A stretch of 64,000 bases of DNA from Symmachiella macrocystis (GCF_007860075.1 NZ_SJPP01000003.1:124001-188000), one strand, 5' to 3'. Shown: positions 44,127-55,948, numbered from the stretch's first letter. Made by a program: numbers and translations. The notes: generated by a model not told the origin, from the letters alone.

Positions 44127-45797
44127 CTACCCATCCTGTCCAACCGGGTGATCCCCTGCCCCGCGAACAACGGGGCGCCACATCCATTGTTGTTGTTCTT
44201 CGTTAGCAAGCGTGCGTAGCAGTGTGGATAACAACAACGAACTGACGATGGTTGCCGCCCAGGATGCCGGGACCACCATGTGCGTCGAAAATTCCATGCC
44301 AAACAATTCGTTGCTATAGCTGCTGCAAATCCCCACGAGTTCTCCAACGATCACCGCCGGTAAAACAGTCGCGGCGGTTGCCCGGCGGGAGAACATGGCT
44401 AAAACGAAAATTGCTCCCAACGGACCGAGGAACATGTTGAAGCCTTTTTGGCACAGGCTGATGATATCGGTCCCTTTTGAGGCGTGGTACAACCCTATCG
44501 TGCAGACAACCACAATGATGCCCATCGTGGCGGTCACGGTGCGGGCCAATTTGAGTTCACTGGCAATGGTGCGGCCTTCGGGATAGAGCCGGCGAAAAAA
44601 ATCGACGGTCAGGATTGTCGACACCGAGTTCGAACCGGAATCAATCGTCGACATCGCCGCCGCGAATAACGCTGCCACGACCATTCCCCGTAAACCAGAG
44701 GGGATGTAATAGCGGATGAACTGCGGAAACATATTGTCTTGCGCGGTTCGCACAGTCGTCAGCTCGGGCGAGGTCAGTCCCGCTTCGGCGGGAAGGTGAT
44801 GCTGGGCGATGAAATACATAATCGACATGCCAACCGCTGCCAGAACGAGGCTCAGTCCAAAACTGGCAACGGCGCTGACGAGATAACTCCGCCGCGCCGC
44901 CTGGACATCCTTGACGGCAAAATAACGTTGCAGCGCCACTTGGTTTGAGCCGTGTGTGCAGATGATCCAGAAACACATACCGATCGCAATTGAAAACACC
45001 GTCGAACGATTTCCAATGTCCCAACTGAACCACTCGACCTGTTCATGTTTGTATTCTTGCGAGTACTGAAACCAATCCGATAGCCCTGAATCGGTCATCG
45101 AAGCCACGACCCCCATCGCCACAAAGGCACCGGCAATCAGGATGAAGAATTGAATCACGTCGGTCCACACGACCGCCCGGATCCCGCCGAGCGTGGTATA
45201 CAACACCGAAAACATGCCGACGGCGGCGATAATCACATGTAGGTCCAGGTCACTGGTCGCAATCTGCGTATCGACCACAGCTGCCGTTCCGCCGAAGTGT
45301 TGATTGAGTTGCAAATTAGCAATCTCGCCCATGGCTCGCGAGGCGGTCAGCACCACGACCGCCATCCATCCGAAGATCAACAGCATACAAATCACCGCCG
45401 CCGTCGCACGCACGGCGTAATTGAAACGCACCTCCAGGTATTCATAAGCGCTGGTCAGCCTCAATTTCATAAAGAACGGGATCCACAGAAACCACACCAC
45501 CACCAGTACGACCGGAATCGAAAGTTGTCGTGTGAGGAAGCCGATCCCCGTGCGAAACATTTCCCCCGGCATGCCCAGGTAGGTGATTGTCGAAAGCAAC
45601 GAGGCTAAAATACTCACGCCGACCGCCCACGCCGGTAGATTGCGACCACCGATAAAAAAGTCATCCGTCGATTTTTGCCGCCGGGCAATCACAAACCCCA
45701 TGCACAACATGCCCGCCAAGTACAAGCCGATCACAACTAAATCTAAAGTGGTCAGTCCCCCATTGGGCAGGCTTGTCTCGGCAGCAAGTATGGGCAT
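44127..45797 (-). CDS. Sodium:solute symporter (SSS family)
   Basis: A 556-residue membrane protein with about 13 hydrophobic helices. SSS features include GGRNLPAWAVGVSILASLLSTITYLGMPGE near residue 50 and a sodium-site-like helix AALFAAAMSTIDSGSNSVSTI near residue 380. Such proteins import sugars, sialic acids, amino acids or vitamins with sodium. Planctomycete homologues are frequently next to sulfatases, as here, which suggests uptake of a sulfated-glycan breakdown product. The solute is not known. Confidence 0.9.
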   Translation of the reverse strand: MPILAAETSLPNGGLTTLDLVVIGLYLAGMLCMGFVIARRQKSTDDFFIGGRNLPAWAVGVSILASLLSTITYLGMPGEMFRTGIGFLTRQLSIPVVLVVVWFLWIPFFMKLRLTSAYEYLEVRFNYAVRATAAVICMLLIFGWMAVVVLTASRAMGEIANLQLNQHFGGTAAVVDTQIATSDLDLHVIIAAVGMFSVLYTTLGGIRAVVWTDVIQFFILIAGAFVAMGVVASMTDSGLSDWFQYSQEYKHEQVEWFSWDIGNRSTVFSIAIGMCFWIICTHGSNQVALQRYFAVKDVQAARRSYLVSAVASFGLSLVLAAVGMSIMYFIAQHHLPAEAGLTSPELTTVRTAQDNMFPQFIRYYIPSGLRGMVVAALFAAAMSTIDSGSNSVSTILTVDFFRRLYPEGRTIASELKLARTVTATMGIIVVVCTIGLYHASKGTDIISLCQKGFNMFLGPLGAIFVLAMFSRRATAATVLPAVIVGELVGICSSYSNELFGMEFSTHMVVPASWAATIVSSLLLSTLLRTLANEEQQQWMWRPVVRGAGDHPVGQDG

Positions 45798-45886
45798 GTT
45801 GAGTGGCTCGTTGTATTGAATTCAAATGAATGCGCGTGTTTGTTGGGTGCGTTGAAATCGTATTGGGCTCGTTTTCTGGTTGGCGG

Positions 45887-45925
45887 CCCTCACCCCGGCC
45901 CCTTTCCCGGAGTGAGAGGGGAGAG
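45887..45925. repeat. GC-rich repeat, copy 2
   Basis: CCCTCACCCCGGCCCCTTTC, then GGAGTGAGAGGGGAGAG; related to the hairpin string at 39138 but with an imperfect stem. It lies in the divergent region between the symporter and the sulfatase. Confidence 0.55.
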
Positions 45926-46094
45926 ATTAGCGGGCGAACGAGCTAAACCGTGTAGGCATTGTAACCGTGTGCGGGTGCATTCCGCACCTGACTTGCGTGG
46001 TTTGTGGCGGTGACACTTGATCCGATGGCATGCTTGCGACGACAATCCCTGAAGACGATCATCGGCGCCGCATCATTAGGAAAGACCATCCGTT

Positions 46095-47882
<1,788 letters not shown>

Positions 47883-48033
47883 CACAGTCAACTAGACAAT
47901 AGGACAGCCCGACTGGGCGGGCAGCCCTTGGCCTTCGAAGAAATTGGATTTGTCATTCCTAGGCCGGTCGCGCACAATAAGCGGTGGTGGAATCGGGAGC
48001 ACGCGTCCTCGCTAGGCGCACCGTGAGGAAAAC

Positions 48034-49029
48034 ATGCCAAACGTGCCGCAACAAAATCGCGAACATCCTGTTCAGCAACGGCTGCGCAAAAAAAAGCCGC
48101 GCGTCAAACCGCTGATTGTTCCCGAAGTTCCCGAGGTTCCTCCGGAGTTATCGGCCTTCGGGCAGGTCTCCGAATTTATCGGCGGATATGTGCGTGAATT
48201 CCGCAAAGGGCAAGCGGGTTGGGGCGCGTCGTTTTTGTTCCATGGCGCATTGCTGCTGTGTCTGTACGGCGTCATCATCGGCCTCAAACCTCGCCCTGAG
48301 GCGCTGAGTATCGATACGGTGATCGCTGAAGACGCCGGCGACGAGGAGTTTGATACCCTGCTGGATGAGTCGCTGAATCCGACTGATTTGGAAATGCCCG
48401 ATGCATCGTCGATGATGCTGGAGCAAGAAATCGTGGTTCAGGATAGCGACCTGCTGCTGCCCTCCGGAGATGCCGAAGCGGCCTCACCCAATTTGCTGGC
48501 CGGGGAGACTTCCGGGGGCAAGGCGGGCTTTTTTGGAACCTCAGCTGTGGGGGATTCTTTCGTATTCATTGTGGACAGTTCCGGCAGCATGACCGGTGCT
48601 CGATTTGAACGAGCCAAGCGCGAATTGCGACGGTCGATCAAACGGCTCAAAGTTAATCAAAAATTCCACGTGGTCTTCTTTAATAGCGAGACCATCCCGA
48701 TGTTTGAGCCGGGCCCACGCGCCGAATTGGTGACCGCCACACGCGTCAATTTGTCCAAAGCCGGACGTTGGATTGATCGGCAGCTTCCCACATCAACGAC
48801 CGATCCTGAAGGGGCCATTCGCTTGGCATTGTCATTCAGACCCCAGGTCATTTTTCTGCTGTCCGATGGCGAATTCGATGAACCGCGACGCGCGCGTCAG
48901 GCGGCAATTGATGACAACCGCAGCAGCGGCACAACCATTCATACGATTGCCTTCATGTCACGTGATGGCGAGGAGACGCTCAAGCGTATTGCCGACGACC
49001 ATGGCGGTACGTTCCGTTTCGTTGATTGA
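48034..49029 (+). CDS. Membrane-anchored VWA-domain protein
   Basis: A 331-residue protein. A basic cytoplasmic part (RLRKKKPRVK) leads to a membrane helix at about 63-83, then an acidic linker rich in Asp, Glu and Leu (about 95-165), and a VWA domain with MIDAS DSSGS at 181-185 and later LLSDGEFDEPRR. GAGG precedes the ATG. VWA proteins bind partners through a metal ion; none is indicated nearby. It follows the sulfatase gene by 151 bases. Confidence 0.85.
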   Translation: MPNVPQQNREHPVQQRLRKKKPRVKPLIVPEVPEVPPELSAFGQVSEFIGGYVREFRKGQAGWGASFLFHGALLLCLYGVIIGLKPRPEALSIDTVIAEDAGDEEFDTLLDESLNPTDLEMPDASSMMLEQEIVVQDSDLLLPSGDAEAASPNLLAGETSGGKAGFFGTSAVGDSFVFIVDSSGSMTGARFERAKRELRRSIKRLKVNQKFHVVFFNSETIPMFEPGPRAELVTATRVNLSKAGRWIDRQLPTSTTDPEGAIRLALSFRPQVIFLLSDGEFDEPRRARQAAIDDNRSSGTTIHTIAFMSRDGEETLKRIADDHGGTFRFVD

Positions 49030-49140
49030 CATTCCACCTGCCATATCGTGAACAACCACGACGGTCGTTGATTTATAAGCTCCACGAATCCTTCCTTCCC
49101 TCTCTCCTGACTAGCCACCCCCGAAAAAACTCGACCGACT

Positions 49141-49428
49141 ATGAATGACGATCAGACTGCGGCGGACTTAATTTTAAACTTGATGGGGCGGGAGATCGTT
49201 ATCGATGTCTCCAGTTCCTACGTGTATGCGGGCACGTTAGTCGAGCAAGATCACCGCTATCTCGTGTTGGAATCAGCCGACGTGCACGACCTGCGGGACA
49301 CCGCCACCACGCGCGAGCTTTATGTTCTGGATACGCGGCGGCACGGCATCCGCGCGAACCGCCAGCGGGTACTCGTGAGACGTGCAGAAATCGTCAGCCT
49401 CTCCGCCTTGGAAGATGTGCTGATTTGA
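49141..49428 (+). CDS. Small Sm-like protein
   Basis: A 95-residue soluble protein with a pattern of five beta strands: GREIVIDVSSSYVYAGTLVEQDHRYLVLES, then ELYVLDTRRHGIRANRQRVLVRRAEIVSLS. This resembles the Sm/LSm fold, and the sequence ends in SALEDVLI. It follows the VWA gene by 111 bases and converges with the adaptor gene. The function is unknown; RNA binding is only a structural guess. Confidence 0.65.
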   Translation: MNDDQTAADLILNLMGREIVIDVSSSYVYAGTLVEQDHRYLVLESADVHDLRDTATTRELYVLDTRRHGIRANRQRVLVRRAEIVSLSALEDVLI

Positions 49429-49458
49429 TTCCAGCGGCAAACACTGAAAACTCGCGCG

Positions 49459-50754
49459 TTAATTCGCCGCTGATTTAGGTTTGATCGTGTCGATGACTTC
49501 CACGTGATCACCGGGGGACAGACGTTCGTTCCCTTTGACAACCACCTGCTGATCGGCCCGCAACAGCCCCTTGACTTCGATCCACTCACCGTCGGAAACG
49601 CCCATGGCCACGGTCACCGGTTTGACAACCCATTGACCAGGCTTTTTTGTGTCCTTCTCGAGAACATACACCACGGGGCGTTCGTCTTTGGCCAGTACTA
49701 GAGAGTCCTTGGGAACCATCAGCACAGCTTGCGTGTGAGTCGTGGGAAGGAGGACATGGGCCATCATGCCCGCTTTCAAGATCGGTCCCCCATTGACGAT
49801 TTGGTTTGGGAGCCGCACCTTGACCGGAATCGCCCGCGACAATTCATCCGCACTGGGGATGATCAGCGCAACATGTCCGGTCAGCGTCTGTCCCGGCAAG
49901 GCGGCGAACTGCACTGGCACCTCGGCTCCGATTCGCAGATGGGCAGCCTGTTCACTCAACACACCGGCGCGGACGTCGACCTCGTTCAGTTGGACCACAT
50001 CCACCACGGGATCCCCTTCGCCAATCCATTCACCGACTTCCGTATGTTCGGCGGTGATGTAACCGTCGAACGGCGCCACAACGGTGTGGCGGAGAATCTG
50101 TTCTTCGATCAATTTCACTTGTTCCGACTGCATGAGCACTTGAGCGCGGGCTTGTGCAATCTTCTCCTTCCGCGGGCCTTGCACAACGAGAGCATGTGCC
50201 GCCTTAGCTTCGAGATACATTTGCTCCGCTTGTTCCGTTTCGGACTGCGCCTCCCGCAATTGTTCGTCCGTCACGGTGCGATTCTGCTTAAAGAGTGAAA
50301 GTGCCCGCTCCGAATTGGAGACGCGATAATCAAAAGCCGCCTTGGTTCCTCGCAACCTTGATTCAGCTTGAATGATTTCTTCGGGGAGTGATCCGTTTTC
50401 CAATTCCGCGAGTTCTTCTCGCCGCAGTTGCAATTCCGCTTGCGCAACGGCGAGTCGGATTTCCAGCATCGACGTGCGGACTTTGGCGAGAGGCTGTTTG
50501 GCTTTGACCGCGTCCCCCTCGTTGACAAGAAACTCCAACACGCGACCATCCACGGCACTCCCCACCACACTGGTGCGGAGCGGCTCAACCGTGCCGACAA
50601 AGGATCGCCGCACCGTAATTTCCCGCGAAATGACCGGGGCTACTGTGACACGACTGGCAGGCTCTTCCGGATCTGCGGCCGAGATTTGCCCGCACAAAGC
50701 CCAAAGCGCCATCAAGATCAGGCCTCTGAGCACCAGATTCGTTAACCGCAACAT
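49459..50754 (-). CDS. RND-type efflux periplasmic adaptor (HlyD/MFP family)
   Basis: A 431-residue membrane-fusion protein. A signal peptide ends near residue 27. The order is: lipoyl-like half (RRSFVGTVEPLRTSVVGSAVDGRVLEFLVNEGDAVKAKQPLAKV, about 50-93), a long coiled coil (about 100-210), then the second lipoyl half (RHTVVAPFDGYITAEHTEVGEWIGEGDPVVDV) and beta-barrel and proximal domains. It would link an inner-membrane pump to an outer channel. No pump or channel gene is adjacent, so its partner is unknown. AGGAG precedes the ATG. Confidence 0.92.
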   Translation of the reverse strand: MLRLTNLVLRGLILMALWALCGQISAADPEEPASRVTVAPVISREITVRRSFVGTVEPLRTSVVGSAVDGRVLEFLVNEGDAVKAKQPLAKVRTSMLEIRLAVAQAELQLRREELAELENGSLPEEIIQAESRLRGTKAAFDYRVSNSERALSLFKQNRTVTDEQLREAQSETEQAEQMYLEAKAAHALVVQGPRKEKIAQARAQVLMQSEQVKLIEEQILRHTVVAPFDGYITAEHTEVGEWIGEGDPVVDVVQLNEVDVRAGVLSEQAAHLRIGAEVPVQFAALPGQTLTGHVALIIPSADELSRAIPVKVRLPNQIVNGGPILKAGMMAHVLLPTTHTQAVLMVPKDSLVLAKDERPVVYVLEKDTKKPGQWVVKPVTVAMGVSDGEWIEVKGLLRADQQVVVKGNERLSPGDHVEVIDTIKPKSAAN

Positions 50755-51199
50755 TCTTCTCTCCTAAGGTATTCAGCGCAAGCGTAGTCGTTTTGATTGA
50801 TTGTACAGTATGGCGCCGGGCAATGGCATCACCCGATGGAATTGCATTCATTTCGGCGAGACGATTGCCCCGCTTTGAGGCCGGGGCCGCTTTGCCAACC
50901 ACGTTCTAGACATGCCACGAGCGGCGGTACCGTGCCGCAACCGACTTGCTCGAAACATGTTACTCACTCCGCCTTGGCACAGAACCCGTTGACAGTTGGT
51001 GTCCGACTGCTAAGATTTCGTTTCTTTTTCCAGCGGTACAACTCCCCAAAAAACCGTCGAACAGTTATCATGGGGACTTGGCTGCCCGGGTGTCGCGAAG
51101 TCGGTCTTCTCGTCACATGGCCATTCATCCACAGATTTACGCACGTCAGAACCATCCTGGCCACCGTTTGGCGGAACCCTATTGCGAGGCTGCGAAACT
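50755..51199. other. Divergent intergenic region
   Basis: 445 bases between the adaptor and acetyltransferase starts. Long open frames exist on both strands but have no protein-like composition. No repeat or terminator was noted. Confidence 0.4.
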
Positions 51200-51769
51200 A
51201 TGGCCCATCGATACTTCAAACGGTTTCGCATGGAGATCGATTTATCGCGGCTGCAAGAAGGGGTCCCGGAATTGCCGGAAGGGTTTTTCTGGTCCGAATG
51301 GGACCCCGCTTTGGTCACCCGGCACGCGCAGGCAAAGTATGCCAGTTTTTCCCGGGAGATTGATGCTCACGTTTTCCCTTGCCTGGGTAATGTCGCCGGT
51401 TGCCAACGTCTGATGCGCGAGATTGCCCGCCGCGATTCATTTTTACCCACAGCCACCTGGTTAATTTCGACGCAAGGCAACAACAGTCACGACACACAAG
51501 ATTGCGGCACGATCCAAGGTTTGGCACAGCAAGGACGGATGGGATCGATTCAAAATGTCGGCGTCGCACCGCAACATCGTGGATTGGGACTGGGCCGCGC
51601 TTTGGTGCTCAAGGCACTGCGTGGTTTTTATGAAGCCCGGATGCGTCGCGTCTTTTTAGAGGTGACCGCCGACAACGAACCGGCCGTCGAACTGTACCGC
51701 TCGATCGGATTCAAGCTGACTCGCACGCTGTATAAAGCAGTCGACGTTGAACCGTCGTCGGTTTCCTAG
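51200..51769 (+). CDS. GNAT-family N-acetyltransferase
   Basis: A 189-residue acetyltransferase. The acetyl-CoA site is shown by IQNVGVAPQHRGLGLGRALV (about residues 115-134), and the last part AVELYRSIGFKLTRTLYK matches motif B. The start is the ATG with GAGG ten bases before it. An N-terminal part of about 90 residues precedes the GNAT core and probably decides the acceptor. Substrate unknown. It precedes the M16 pair on the same strand by 214 bases. Confidence 0.85.
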   Translation: MAHRYFKRFRMEIDLSRLQEGVPELPEGFFWSEWDPALVTRHAQAKYASFSREIDAHVFPCLGNVAGCQRLMREIARRDSFLPTATWLISTQGNNSHDTQDCGTIQGLAQQGRMGSIQNVGVAPQHRGLGLGRALVLKALRGFYEARMRRVFLEVTADNEPAVELYRSIGFKLTRTLYKAVDVEPSSVS

Positions 51770-51898
51770 CGTTGCCTTCCTATCATTTCCATGCGGCAAT
51801 CGAATGATTCCGTACAAAACCCTGCGGGATTCGTGCTCGTCAAACAACAATCGACCTGACATTTAGAGTGTAAACGCTGCTCTTGAGTGCGTTATGTG

Positions 51899-51920
51899 GC
51901 ATCGTGTCTTCACACGGTGC
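51899..51920 (+). other. Hairpin upstream of the M16 pair
   Basis: GCATCGTGT and ACACGGTGC pair (one G-U) around CTTC, 64 bases before the first M16 gene. There is no T tract, so it is not a typical terminator. It could be a leader structure. Confidence 0.4.
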
Positions 51921-51983
51921 AATTGCACCAAGCATTAACGTCGAAACACGGCCGTTGACATTACAAAGGATTTTGCCCAACAC

Positions 51984-53231
51984 ATGCAGGCACAAGATAT
52001 ACGGACAACCCAATTGCCCAACGGGCTGACGCTCGTCATGGAGCGGATGCCCGATGTGCGGTCGGCCGCGTTTTCCATGTTGATTCCCGCCGGCAATATC
52101 TACGATCCCCCTGGTCAAGAAGGTTGCGCCGCTGTGCTGAGCGACCTCATCACCCGCGGCGCGGGAGATCGCAATAGCCAGCAATTGGCGTTTGATTTAG
52201 ACAATCTCGGCCTGCAACGCAGCGAATCGGCCTCCGGCAGCCATCTGGGCCTCAGTGGAGCGACCATCGCCGACCGCCTGCCGGATGTGCTGCGGATTTA
52301 TGCCGACATCGTCCTCCGCCCACAACTCCCCGCGGATCAATTCGAGGCCGCCCGTGCCGGTATCGCACAGTCATTGCACTCGATCGAAGACGAACCACGG
52401 CAAAAAGCGATGCAGGAATTGCGCCGTCGCAGCTATCCCTCCCCCTGGGGATTGCCCAGCGACGGAAACCTGGAAGGGCTCTCCCAGCTCACCGCTGACA
52501 CCGTACGTGCCCATTATGAAAATTGCTTCCGTCCCTCAGAGACGATTTTGGGCATCGCCGGGAATTTTGATGTCCTGGCGATTCAAGGTCTCGTTGAGGA
52601 ATACTTCGGCGATTGGCAGGACAAACCGGTCCCGACCGTTGAAGTGAGTGACTGGGCGCCGAACATCAGCCATATCGAGCATGAGTCGACGCAAACACAC
52701 ATTGGCGTCGCCTACGAAAGTGTGCCCTACCGTGACGAGGGCTATTACAATGCGTGGGCAGCGGTCAATATTCTCGGCGGCGGCATGAGTTCGCGTCTGT
52801 TTACCGAAGTCCGTGAAAAGCGCGGGCTCTGTTATTCCGTCTATGCCAGCCTGAGTGCGCTGCGTGATCAAGGCCGGGTGTTCTGTTATGCCGGATCGAC
52901 TAATGAGCGTGCGCAAGAAACGCTCGACGTGATGTTAGCCGAATTGCAACGGTTGCCCGAGGGAATCGAAGAAGGGGAACTTGAGCGTTGTAAGGCCGGC
53001 GCCAAAAGTTCGCTGATCATGCAACAGGAATCGTCGTCGTCCCGCGCTTCGGCCGTGGCGCGGGATTGGTATCACCTGGGACGCGTCACGACGCTGGATG
53101 AGGTGCATCAAAAAGTCGACGCCCTCACTGTGCCTAGTATTTTGAAGTACGTCGACGAACACCCGGCGGACAATTTCACCGTTTTGACTCTCGGCCCTGA
53201 ATCGCTGGAGGTGAATCTTGGAGTTTCATAA
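51984..53231 (+). CDS. M16 peptidase-like subunit, non-catalytic
   Basis: A 415-residue protein of the insulinase (M16) family. The zinc motif HxxEH is replaced by Ala50 to Asp54 (GCAAVLSDL), so it cannot bind zinc as usual. The C-terminal half keeps the substrate-binding Arg/Tyr segment [26 protein letters not shown] (in two pieces near 262-286). The catalytic partner gene overlaps its end by 14 bases, so both are probably made in equal amounts and pair as in heterodimeric M16B enzymes. Confidence 0.88.
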   Translation: MQAQDIRTTQLPNGLTLVMERMPDVRSAAFSMLIPAGNIYDPPGQEGCAAVLSDLITRGAGDRNSQQLAFDLDNLGLQRSESASGSHLGLSGATIADRLPDVLRIYADIVLRPQLPADQFEAARAGIAQSLHSIEDEPRQKAMQELRRRSYPSPWGLPSDGNLEGLSQLTADTVRAHYENCFRPSETILGIAGNFDVLAIQGLVEEYFGDWQDKPVPTVEVSDWAPNISHIEHESTQTHIGVAYESVPYRDEGYYNAWAAVNILGGGMSSRLFTEVREKRGLCYSVYASLSALRDQGRVFCYAGSTNERAQETLDVMLAELQRLPEGIEEGELERCKAGAKSSLIMQQESSSSRASAVARDWYHLGRVTTLDEVHQKVDALTVPSILKYVDEHPADNFTVLTLGPESLEVNLGVS

Positions 53232-54459
53232 GGCTACGTTGGACAATGGATTGCAAATCGTCGCAGAACAAAGCCCCGCCGCGCACAGCGTCGCGGTCGG
53301 CTTCTTCGTGCGGACCGGTTCGCGCGATGAGACTCAAGAGGTCTCCGGCGTCAGCCATTTTCTGGAGCATATGGTTTTCAAAGGGACTGACCGGTTCGCC
53401 GCCGACGATGTGAACCGCATCTTCGACGAGATCGGCGCCAAATACAACGCCTCGACCAGCGAAGAAGTGACGCTGTTCTACGGAGCGGTCTTGCCCGAAT
53501 ACCTGCCGCGGATCTTTGACCTGCTGGCCGAGATCTTGCGCCCCAGCTTGCGGACCGACGACTTTGATACGGAGAAAAAAGTCATTCTGGAGGAAATCGG
53601 CCGTTACGAAGACGAGCCGACTTTCACCGCTTACGAAACGCTCATGCAAACCCACTTTGCCGGGCACCCGTTGGGGCAATGCATTTTAGGAACCGTCGAC
53701 AGTATCAACGCATTGACGGCCGACCAGATGCGGGGGTATTTCAACCAGCGGTATTTGGCCGGCAACATCACATTGGCGGTTGCGGGAAATTTTGATTGGG
53801 ACGAAGTTCTGGCGCTCGCAGAGAAGCAATGCAAAGATTGGCCCGCCGGCGATCCCGGTCGCACGGTGACCGAAGCGCAACCGCCCGGTGGCATCGAAGT
53901 GATCACCAACCCCAGTAGCCATCACCAACACATCATGCAAATGACCCCGGCCCCACCGTCGTCGCACCCTGACCGCTATGCAGCGGAGTTGCTGGGCGTT
54001 ATCGTGGGCGATGACAGCGGTAGCCGCATGTATTGGGATCTCGTCGACCCCGGCTACGCCGAAATGGCCGAGATGAGTTACAACGACTACGATGGCAGCG
54101 GTGTGTATCTGATGTATTGTGGCTGCGCTCCGGAACAAACCGCTGAGAATATGCGGCGGATCGAAACAATCTTTCACGAGGTGAACGACAAGGGAGTCAC
54201 CGAAGAGGAACTGACCCAGGCCAAAAACAAAGTCAGTTCCCGCATCGTCCTTCGCAGCGAACGCCCCATGGGCCGCCTCGGCGCATTGGGAAGCAACTGG
54301 CTGTACCGCGGGGAATACCGCAGCGTCGAAGACGATCTGAATGTTATTGCAGGCATCACCTCCGACGACATCCGCCGTTTGCTGGATGAATATCCGCTGG
54401 GCCAAACGACCACCACGGCGGTGGGACCGTTGGAATCGTTGAATGGTGAGGTTTCGTAG
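53218..54459 (+). CDS. M16 peptidase, catalytic subunit
   Basis: A 413-residue zinc peptidase subunit. The inverted zinc motif HFLEH is at residues 47-51, and a distal Glu lies in [16 protein letters not shown] near residue 120. It starts at TTG, supported by GGAGG six bases upstream and inside the previous gene. The Arg/Tyr segment typical of the C-terminal half is weak here ([14 protein letters not shown]), which fits a partner supplying it. Cytoplasmic, since no signal peptide is seen. Substrate unknown. Confidence 0.9.
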   Translation: MEFHKATLDNGLQIVAEQSPAAHSVAVGFFVRTGSRDETQEVSGVSHFLEHMVFKGTDRFAADDVNRIFDEIGAKYNASTSEEVTLFYGAVLPEYLPRIFDLLAEILRPSLRTDDFDTEKKVILEEIGRYEDEPTFTAYETLMQTHFAGHPLGQCILGTVDSINALTADQMRGYFNQRYLAGNITLAVAGNFDWDEVLALAEKQCKDWPAGDPGRTVTEAQPPGGIEVITNPSSHHQHIMQMTPAPPSSHPDRYAAELLGVIVGDDSGSRMYWDLVDPGYAEMAEMSYNDYDGSGVYLMYCGCAPEQTAENMRRIETIFHEVNDKGVTEEELTQAKNKVSSRIVLRSERPMGRLGALGSNWLYRGEYRSVEDDLNVIAGITSDDIRRLLDEYPLGQTTTTAVGPLESLNGEVS

Positions 54460-54589
54460 CGCGACAAAAAACAGAACAGCCATTTGCGGATGAGCATTTC
54501 ACGGACCGCTGGTGATTCATGAATAGTCCCTGTTAATTGCGGCGGTTGCCTGCGGTTGGTTGATTGAAACGTCTCCAATTTAAGAAGAC

Positions 54590-54669
54590 CTCACGCAAAG
54601 ACGCCAAGCCGCAAAGAAAAGCGTTGGATTCCTCGGTGAACTCTTTGCGCCTTCGCGTCTCTGCGCGAG
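54590..54669. repeat. Inverted intergenic repeat
   Basis: The left arm CTCACGCAAAGACGCCAAG and the right arm CTTTGCGCCTTCGCGTCTC are roughly inverted copies (54590-54616 and 54643-54669). It is a known kind of boilerplate string. It lies inside the open frame upstream of the DUF2071 start, which supports the later start. Confidence 0.6.
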
Positions 54670-54704
54670 ACTTTTTCGTCTTTTACTTGGCTGCCCACGC
54701 TAAC

Positions 54705-55475
54705 ATGCTAAAAAATCCTCCCACCATCGACCGCAACAGCCCCACGCAACGCCCTGATGAAAAAGCAATCGGGTATCAACGGTGGTCGGATCTGTTGTTT
54801 GTGCATTGGCGCGTCCCGGCGGAGATGATTGCTCCGTTGTTACCGCCGCGGCTGACGCTTGATACTTGGGAAGGCGACGCTTGGGTGGGGTTGGTGCCGT
54901 TCTATATGTCCGGCGTGCGGCCTTGGTGGGCGCCGGCGGTGCCGGGGATTTCGAATTTCTGCGAGACCAACCTCCGCACCTATGTGCATCTTGAGGGACA
55001 AAACCCCGGCGTGTGGTTTTTTAGTCTCGAAGCCGCACAGTCATTGGCGGTCCGTATCGCGCGGCGGTTTTGGAATCTGCCCTACTTCAAAGCTGCGATG
55101 TCGTTGAACCGCAATAACAATCAGATCAGTTATCGCAGCCAAAGATTGTGGCCCGAACCGGCGCAGGCCGTGACGGACATTGAGGCGCGGATTGGCGATG
55201 GGATGACAACCCCGCTGGATGAAGCAGGTCGCGTTGCGGAGGGGACCTTGGAGTTTTTTCTTGCCGAACGGTATTTGCTGTATTCGGTTGATCGCGCGGG
55301 GCAGTTGTATCGCGGACAGGTACACCACTGCCCGTATCCCTTGAGGCAAGCGGAAATCGTGCGACTGGAAGAGAGCTTGTTCGCAGCGGCGGGGATTGCG
55401 CCGGCTCAGGATTATTGCCACGCGTTGTTTAGCGATGGTGTGACGGTCGATATCTTTCCATTACGGCCCTGCTAA
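54705..55475 (+). CDS. DUF2071 (YqjF-like) protein
   Basis: A 256-residue protein of the DUF2071 family. Characteristic segments are DLLFVHWRVPAEMIAPLLPPRLTLDTWEGDAWVGLVPFYM (in parts, about 28-66), ETNLRTYV near residue 85 and GVWFFSLEAAQSLAV near residue 102. The start was placed at the ATG after the inverted repeat. Function is unknown across the family. It is convergent with the cold-shock gene, with a terminator between. Confidence 0.85.
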   Translation: MLKNPPTIDRNSPTQRPDEKAIGYQRWSDLLFVHWRVPAEMIAPLLPPRLTLDTWEGDAWVGLVPFYMSGVRPWWAPAVPGISNFCETNLRTYVHLEGQNPGVWFFSLEAAQSLAVRIARRFWNLPYFKAAMSLNRNNNQISYRSQRLWPEPAQAVTDIEARIGDGMTTPLDEAGRVAEGTLEFFLAERYLLYSVDRAGQLYRGQVHHCPYPLRQAEIVRLEESLFAAAGIAPAQDYCHALFSDGVTVDIFPLRPC

Positions 55476-55515
55476 AAATCCAATCAGCCCGCATGCCGTA
55501 ACATGCGGGCTGATT
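55474..55515. terminator. Terminator between DUF2071 and cold-shock genes
   Basis: A perfect 14-base stem, AATCAGCCCGCATG and CATGCGGGCTGATT, with a six-base loop. On the minus strand a T run follows the stem, so it mainly ends the cold-shock transcript, but it can serve both genes. Confidence 0.9.
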
Positions 55516-55552
55516 CTCAATTGAGAGTGTTTCGCGGAGTTTCCGAGCGAGC

Positions 55553-55750
55553 TTATGCGGGGGTGACATCCTCTGCCCGCGGGCCCTTGGGGCCTTGCCC
55601 TTCGGTGAACTCCACCTGTTGACCTTCGTAGAGTTCCTCGAACGAGGTATTCTGCAACGCTGACGCGTGGAAGAACAAATCCTTTCCGTTTCCGAGATCG
55701 ATGAACCCAAACCCTTTGTCCGTTAGTTTTTTAATTGAGCCTTGCGGCAT
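55553..55750 (-). CDS. Cold-shock domain protein
   Basis: A 65-residue CspA-like nucleic-acid-binding protein. The RNA-binding motifs RNP1 (KGFGFI, residues 12-17) and RNP2 (LFFHAS, 25-30) are intact, and length fits the family. Such proteins melt RNA structure, sometimes during cold. The upstream A/T-rich stretch of about 130 bases (55751-55880) may be a long 5' leader, as usual for csp genes. Confidence 0.95.
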   Translation of the reverse strand: MPQGSIKKLTDKGFGFIDLGNGKDLFFHASALQNTSFEELYEGQQVEFTEGQGPKGPRAEDVTPA

Positions 55751-55948
55751 GACCGCCTATCCTCACGCAAAAGAAAAATGAAAGTGGACCTTAACCAAAT
55801 TTCGAGCCTACCATCGGTTTTTTTGAATTTCCACAACTTTTTTTCAAAATATTCATAAACTTCAAAATTCATGAATACGGCGATATCTTTGCCATTATGA
55901 TGCACCAGAGACTTGCACCGCACACCGACCAGGAATCGACTCCCCGCG

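Noticed and set aside
50797-51363. 188-codon plus-strand frame before the acetyltransferase
   Set aside because: It overlaps the acetyltransferase gene in another frame, which has clear GNAT motifs; composition is not protein-like.
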